A stretch of 17,234 nt of DNA. It comes from Gemmataceae bacterium (GTDB lineage Bacteria > Planctomycetota > Planctomycetia > Gemmatales > Gemmataceae). Shown here piece by piece: positions 12,466 through 17,234 of this stretch; the stretch's first letter is position 1; each line of letters starts with the position of its first letter. The stretch is taken from contig JADLBT010000294.1 in assembly GCA_020847555.1 (NCBI GenBank), positions 1 to 17,234 on the forward strand. Direction: 5' to 3'. Below the pieces are notes generated by a model. The model searched no databases. It was not told where the DNA came from and saw only the letters and a list, made by a program, of their open reading frames with translations. Position numbers and translations under genes: made by a program.

Positions 12466-15054
12466 ATGGCCACGACCGACGTCCTGGAAACGCCCCCCGC
12501 GCCGCCCGGCTCTCCAGGGGAACCGGTGGACGGCTTCAAGCCGTATGTCCCCGACAACGTCAAGATGCCGGAACTGACCTGGTCGGCGCTGCTGCTCGGC
12601 ACGTCGCTCGGCCTGATCTTCGCCGCGTCGTCGCTGTACCTGGTGCTCAAGGTCGGCATGACGGTGTCGGCGTCGATCCCGGTCGCGGTCCTGGCGATCA
12701 CCCTGGTCCGCGGCCTGTCGAAGGCGTTCGGGTTCCGCCAGGCCACCATCCTCGAGAACAACATCGTCCAGACCGCCGGATCGGCCGGGGAGTCGATTGC
12801 CTTCGGGGTCGGCGTCACCATGCCGGCCCTGCTCATGCTCGGGTTCGACATGGACCTGCCGCGGGTGATGATCGTGTCGATCCTCGGCGGCCTCCTCGGC
12901 ATCCTCGCCATGATCCCGCTGCGGCGCGCCTTTATCGTCAAGATGCATGGTCCGCCCGGCAAGCCCGGTACGCTGCTCTACCCCGAAGGCACGGCCGCCG
13001 CCCAGGTGCTCATCTCCGGGGAGAAGGGCGGGACGACCGGGGCGACCGTGTTCGTCGGCTTCGGCATCGCGTTCGTCCACAAGTTCCTGACGATCGGGTT
13101 CGGCGCGCTGAAGGAAACCGTCGCCGTCCCGATCACCGCCATCAACAAGGCGGCGGTGTTCGCGGCCGACATGGCGTCGGAGTTGCTCGGCGTCGGGTAC
13201 ATCATCGGCCTGCGCACCAGCTCAATCATGATGGCCGGGGCCATCCTCGGCTACCTCGTCATCATCCCGATCATCTACTTCGTCGGCGAACACGCGCCGA
13301 CGGTCATCCCGCCGAGCAACGACAAGACCATCGGCGAGATGGGCATCGGCGAGATCCGCAACAACTACCTGCTGTTCATCGGCGCCGGGTGTGTGGCGAC
13401 GGCCGGCCTGATCAGCATGTCGCGCACCCTCCCGCTCATCGTGCGGTCGGCGCGGGCCGGCATGGCGACGATGCGCGGCGGGGCGAGCGACCGCAGCGAC
13501 GCCGTCCCCCGGACCGAGGACGACCTGTCGATGCGAGTCGTCATCTTCGGCAGCCTTGGCCTGCTGTTGCTGCTGGCCGGGTTCCTCGTCACCGAGGTCG
13601 GCGTGATCAGCTCGATTCTTGGGGCGCTGCTCGTGCTGCTGTTCGGGTTCCTGTTCGTCACCGTCTCGGCCCGGCTGACCGGGGAGATCGGGTCGTCGTC
13701 CAACCCGATCTCGGGGATGACGACCGCCACCCTGATGGTTACCTGCCTGATCTTCCTCGCGCTCGGCATGACGAGCCCGCGTGACCGCGTCCTGGCCCTG
13801 TCGGTGGCGGCCGTCGTGTGCATCGCCGCGTCGAACGGCGGGACCACCGCCCAGTCGCTCAAGACCGGGTTCCTCGTCGGCGGCACCCCCCGGGCGATGC
13901 AGTACGCGATCCTGTTCGGCGCGCTCATCTCCGCCCTCGTGATCGGCGGCACCCTCCTGGGGTTCAACGCCGCCGGCACCGTCTACAGCTCCGACCCGGA
14001 ATACCTGCCGAAGGACAGCAAGACCCACGAGGTGGTGACCCTCACCCCCGCAGAGCGCAACCGCCTGACCGAGAAGGAGACGTTCCAGGGAAAGGAATAC
14101 CTGATCTGGGACACGCGCCGCGACACCTTCACGGAAGGCAAGGACCGCAAGGCGCTGCTCAAGGTTCCCGAGGGCACGGCCCCCGAGGGCCGCTTCCTGG
14201 TGGACCCCGGGACCGGGCGGGTGGCGTTCCTGAAGGATCCGACCATCGGCGGCAAGCTCAAGCAGCAGCGCGTCGCGGACCTGACGCCGGAGGAGCGTGC
14301 CCGGTTGACCCGAAAGGAGACGTATCAGGAGAAGGAGTACCTCGTCTGGGACACGAGCGCGGATGCCTTCGGCCGGGCCATCGCGAGCGGCCTGTACTTC
14401 GTCCAGCCGGTCACCGGGCGGGTCGAGTGGACCAGGGACACATCGTCCGGCGCGGTGACGCGCTACGAGGGGACCGAGACGACCCGGTTCGACGCCCCCA
14501 AGACGAAGCTGATGCAGATCATCATCGACGGCGTGCTGACGCTCAAACTGAACTGGAGCCTGGTGCTGATCGGAGCGATGATCGCCGTCACCCTGGAGTT
14601 GTGCGGCGTCTCGTCGCTGGCGTTCGCGGTCGGGGTGTATGTGCCGATCCAGTATTCGGTGCCGATCTTCGTCGGCGGCATTCTGCGCTGGGGGATTGAC
14701 AGCTACCAGGCGCGGTCGGCGGCCGCGAGCCTGGAGGCGGCGGGCGACAACCCCGAGGCGCGCGCCCAGGCGGAGATCGAGGCCATCCGCAAGGCGGAGA
14801 CGAGCCCGGGCGTACTGCTCGCGTCCGGGTACATCGCCGGCGGCTCGATCGCCGGAGTGGCGGTCGCGTTCCTCGAATTCGCCCCGGCGTTCAAGCAGTC
14901 GATGAACTTTAGCTGGGTCGTGGACAGCATGGGCGGTGCCGCCGACTGGGTCGCCCTGGCCGGGTTCGCCGCCCTGATCGGGTTCGCCGCCCTGGTCGGC
15001 ATGGGCCGGCTGTTCAGGCCGCCGACGGAAGCGGACAATACGCCTGCGCCCTGA
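12466..15054 (+). CDS. OPT-family oligopeptide transporter with duplicated soluble insert
   Basis: The 862-residue protein is a many-helix transporter of the OPT superfamily, which imports oligopeptides or metal chelates by proton coupling. Family features include LTWSALLLGTSLGLIFAASS near the start, NNIVQTAGSAGESIAFG (about 101-117), LYPEGTAAAQVL (about 166-177), and SSSNPISGMTTATL in the middle. After a helix near 480-505 a hydrophilic insert of about 170 residues (506-676) interrupts the membrane domain, and helices resume at LNWSLVLIGAMIAVTLELCG. The insert holds two copies of a 34-residue motif (522-555 and 602-635; shared LTPxERxRLTxKETxQxKEY and WDT), 22 of 34 identical. Start ATG 12466 follows GGAGGGAG (12450-12457); a TTG at 12436 is in frame but less likely. 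An S46 peptidase follows 68 bases later, suggesting peptide use. Confidence 0.92.
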   Translation: MATTDVLETPPAPPGSPGEPVDGFKPYVPDNVKMPELTWSALLLGTSLGLIFAASSLYLVLKVGMTVSASIPVAVLAITLVRGLSKAFGFRQATILENNIVQTAGSAGESIAFGVGVTMPALLMLGFDMDLPRVMIVSILGGLLGILAMIPLRRAFIVKMHGPPGKPGTLLYPEGTAAAQVLISGEKGGTTGATVFVGFGIAFVHKFLTIGFGALKETVAVPITAINKAAVFAADMASELLGVGYIIGLRTSSIMMAGAILGYLVIIPIIYFVGEHAPTVIPPSNDKTIGEMGIGEIRNNYLLFIGAGCVATAGLISMSRTLPLIVRSARAGMATMRGGASDRSDAVPRTEDDLSMRVVIFGSLGLLLLLAGFLVTEVGVISSILGALLVLLFGFLFVTVSARLTGEIGSSSNPISGMTTATLMVTCLIFLALGMTSPRDRVLALSVAAVVCIAASNGGTTAQSLKTGFLVGGTPRAMQYAILFGALISALVIGGTLLGFNAAGTVYSSDPEYLPKDSKTHEVVTLTPAERNRLTEKETFQGKEYLIWDTRRDTFTEGKDRKALLKVPEGTAPEGRFLVDPGTGRVAFLKDPTIGGKLKQQRVADLTPEERARLTRKETYQEKEYLVWDTSADAFGRAIASGLYFVQPVTGRVEWTRDTSSGAVTRYEGTETTRFDAPKTKLMQIIIDGVLTLKLNWSLVLIGAMIAVTLELCGVSSLAFAVGVYVPIQYSVPIFVGGILRWGIDSYQARSAAASLEAAGDNPEARAQAEIEAIRKAETSPGVLLASGYIAGGSIAGVAVAFLEFAPAFKQSMNFSWVVDSMGGAADWVALAGFAALIGFAALVGMGRLFRPPTEADNTPAP

Positions 15055-15059
15055 CCCAA

Positions 15060-15076
15060 CCCCCGCCCGGCGGGGG
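15060..15076. other. GC-rich hairpin after the OPT gene
   Basis: CCCCCGC (15060-15066) pairs with GCGGGGG (15070-15076) around a three-base loop, five bases after the OPT stop. There is no T tract. It may reduce, but need not block, transcription into the S46 peptidase gene. Confidence 0.4.
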
Positions 15077-15122
15077 CCGGACCCCTCGCCACCTGCGCTG
15101 GAGGCATCACCGGAGAGACTTC

Positions 15123-17216
15123 ATGAAACCGTGGCATTGTCTGCGAAGGGCCGTGATCGTCATGATGAGCGCGCTGGCAGCAGCGTCGTCGGCCCGGGCC
15201 GACGAAGGGCTGTGGCTGTTCAACAACCCGCCTCTGAAAATCCTCAAGGAGAAGTATCAGTTCGACCCGCCGAAGAGCTGGTTCGAGCACGTCCAGAAGG
15301 CGTCGGTGCGCTTCAACAGCGGCGGGTCCGGGTCGTTCGTCTCCGCCAACGGGCTGGTGATGACCAACCATCACGTCGGCCTGGAGACGCTCCAGAAGAT
15401 CAGCAGCAAGGAGAAGGACTACGTCAAGGACGGGTTCCACGCGAAGACGCACGCCGATGAGGTCAAGGCGGTCGATCTGGAGCTGAACGTTCTGATGGAG
15501 ATCGTGGACGTCACCGACGCGATCAAGAAGGCGGTCGATCCGAACCTCTCGCCCGAGAAGGCGCACGAGGCCCGCACGGCCATCATCGCGAAGATCGAGA
15601 AGACCTCCGAGGACAAAACCGGCCTGCGCAGCAACGTCATCACCCTGTACCAGGGCAACCAGTACCACCTGTATCGGTTCAAGCGGTACACCGACGTCCG
15701 GCTGGTGTTCGCGCCGGAGCAGGACATCGCCTTCTTCGGCGGCGATCCGGACAACTTCTCGTACCCCCGCTACTGCCTGGACGTCTGCTTCTTCCGCGTC
15801 TACGAGAACGGCAAGCCGGCGAAAATCGAGCACTACCTGAAGTGGAGCCAGGGCGGGGCGAAGGACGGCGAGCTGGTGTTCGTGTCCGGCCACCCCGGCC
15901 ATACGGACCGGCTCAACACGATGGCCGACCTGGAGTATCTGCGCGACAAGGGCTACCCCTATCTCCTGCAGCGGCTCCACCGCCTGGAGGTGATGCTGGG
16001 CGTCTACAGCGCCTACGGCGAGGAGCACGCCCGCAAGGCGAAGGACATGCTGTTCGGGGTCGCGAACAGCCGCAAGGCGCGGGAGGGCGGGCTGGCCGGC
16101 TTGCTCGACCCGTCGGTGCTGGCCCTGAAAAAGGCCTACGAGAAGAAGCTGCTGGCCGCCGCGGCGAAGGATCCGGAGCTGAAGGACGCGGTCAAGGCGT
16201 GGCAGACGATCGCCGCCGTGCAGAAGGTGCGGGCGGCGAACATCGCCCGGTACATCGTGCTGGAGGCTGGGGCCGGGTTCAACACGACCCTGTTCGGGTA
16301 CGCGCGCACGATCGTGCGCGCCGCCGACGAGTACGCCAGGCCGAACGAGAAGCGCCTGCCCGAATACGCCGAGTCGAACAAGAAGTCGCTGGAGCTGCGG
16401 CTGTTCTCGAAGCGCCCCATCTACCCCGATTTCGAGCAGTGGAAGCTCGCCGACTCGCTGACGTGGCTGTGCGAGCAGCTCGGCTACGAGAACAAACTGG
16501 TGCAGCAGGTGCTCGCCGGGAAGTCGCCGCGCGAGCGCGCCGCCGAACTGATCAACGGCACGAAGCTGAGGGATGTCAAGGTGCGCAGGAAGCTCTACGA
16601 CGGCGGCAAGGCGGCAGTCCAGGCGTCCGACGACCCGCTGATCAAGCTCGCGCTGCTGATCGACAAGGCGGCGCGGGCGGTGCGCAAGGTGATGGACACG
16701 CAGGTCGAGGAGGTCAAGCGCCAGGCCTACGACCAGGTGGCGCGCGTGAAGTTCGCGGTCGAGGGGACCGACACGTACCCGGACGCGACGTTCACCCTGC
16801 GGCTGTCGTTCGGCACGGTCAAGGGGTATGTCGAGGACGGCAAGAAAATCCTGTTCGAGACGACCTTCGCCGGCCTGTACGAGAAGGCGAAGAACAAGAA
16901 CAACAAGCCGCCGTTCGAGCTGCCGCAGCGCTGGGTCGAGCGCAAGGGCAAGTTGAACCTCAAGACGCCGTTCAACTTCGTCAGCACGCCGGACATCATC
17001 GGCGGGAACTCGGGCAGTCCGGTCGTCAACCGCAACGCCGAGGTGGTTGGGCTGATCTTCGACGGCAACATGCAGTCGCTGGTGTGGGACTTCATTTACA
17101 CCGACGAGCAGGCGCGGGCGGTGTCGGTCCACTCGCAGGGGATCGTCGAGGCTCTGCGCGCGGTCTACGACGCGAACCGCCTCGCCGACGAGCTGACCGG
17201 CGGGCACGGCAAGTAG
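15123..17216 (+). CDS. Secreted S46-family dipeptidyl-peptidase (DPP7-like)
   Basis: The 697-residue product carries a signal peptide (cleavage probably SARA-DE, 26/27) and matches peptidase family S46, periplasmic serine exopeptidases that release dipeptides from peptide N-termini. The chymotrypsin-like triad is visible: H84 in GLVMTNHHV, D220 in FGGDPDNFSYPRYCLD, S630 in GGNSGSP. The helical domain typical of the family lies between. The residue 18 positions after the catalytic Ser, which is Arg in acidic-specific DPP11 and Gly in DPP7, is G648 (in FDGN), so a preference for hydrophobic or broad P1 residues is predicted. The usual Cys after the catalytic His is Val, and the DNW substrate motif reads DNF. 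Length is close to DPP7/DPP11 (about 710). GGAGAG (15112-15117) precedes ATG 15123. The OPT transporter lies upstream. Confidence 0.95.
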   Translation: MKPWHCLRRAVIVMMSALAAASSARADEGLWLFNNPPLKILKEKYQFDPPKSWFEHVQKASVRFNSGGSGSFVSANGLVMTNHHVGLETLQKISSKEKDYVKDGFHAKTHADEVKAVDLELNVLMEIVDVTDAIKKAVDPNLSPEKAHEARTAIIAKIEKTSEDKTGLRSNVITLYQGNQYHLYRFKRYTDVRLVFAPEQDIAFFGGDPDNFSYPRYCLDVCFFRVYENGKPAKIEHYLKWSQGGAKDGELVFVSGHPGHTDRLNTMADLEYLRDKGYPYLLQRLHRLEVMLGVYSAYGEEHARKAKDMLFGVANSRKAREGGLAGLLDPSVLALKKAYEKKLLAAAAKDPELKDAVKAWQTIAAVQKVRAANIARYIVLEAGAGFNTTLFGYARTIVRAADEYARPNEKRLPEYAESNKKSLELRLFSKRPIYPDFEQWKLADSLTWLCEQLGYENKLVQQVLAGKSPRERAAELINGTKLRDVKVRRKLYDGGKAAVQASDDPLIKLALLIDKAARAVRKVMDTQVEEVKRQAYDQVARVKFAVEGTDTYPDATFTLRLSFGTVKGYVEDGKKILFETTFAGLYEKAKNKNNKPPFELPQRWVERKGKLNLKTPFNFVSTPDIIGGNSGSPVVNRNAEVVGLIFDGNMQSLVWDFIYTDEQARAVSVHSQGIVEALRAVYDANRLADELTGGHGK

Positions 17217-17234
17217 CATTACCAGCGCGGCGTA

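Noticed and set aside
14703..17219. An 838-codon minus-strand frame opposite the S46 peptidase.
   Set aside because: The plus strand has the complete S46 triad and signal peptide; the antisense product is a low-complexity Leu, Arg, Val, Asp shadow.

Overview
The window is about 17.2 kb of very GC-rich bacterial DNA. I read it as chromosome of a planctomycete, probably Gemmata-like. This is inferred from composition, from the diderm outer-membrane genes (LptE and BamD-like lipoproteins), from the gene order folP, cdaA, cdaR/YbbR, from secreted enzymes and a membrane-anchored HEAT protein, and from many palindromic repeats between genes. No rRNA or tRNA gene, CRISPR array or intact mobile element was recognised.

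Positions 1-9632 hold a tail of an unrecognised gene and then nine plus-strand genes. They encode YbeY (rRNA maturation), RecO (recombinational repair), a BamD-like TPR lipoprotein, an LptE-like lipoprotein, FolP (folate synthesis), CdaA and a YbbR/CdaR protein (c-di-AMP synthesis and its membrane regulator), ProA (proline synthesis) and a membrane-anchored HEAT-repeat protein. recO and the BamD-like gene overlap by one base. The other gaps are about 55-140 bases and nearly all carry a hairpin or palindrome, some belonging to families repeated across the window.

Positions 9633-11330 contain a repeat-rich gap (9633-10012), a 91-residue proline-rich lipoprotein, a VTT/TVP38-type membrane protein and a likely bidirectional terminator. 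The next gene is the only one on the minus strand. It encodes a SAM-dependent methyltransferase fold behind an apparent signal peptide, with a good sigma70-like promoter at 12109-12137. Between it and the next plus-strand gene is what looks like a decayed C-terminal piece of an IS4-type transposase.

Positions 12466-17216 hold an OPT-family oligopeptide transporter with an extra, internally duplicated soluble insert, followed by a secreted S46 dipeptidyl-peptidase. Together these look like a peptide scavenging pair: the peptidase cuts dipeptides outside the cytoplasm and the transporter may import short peptides.

The least explained elements are the three families of intergenic palindromes, the duplicated insert in the OPT transporter, the exported methyltransferase, and a YbeY whose third metal ligand position is Asp instead of His. 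I did not find a clear new multi-gene defence or mobile system here.
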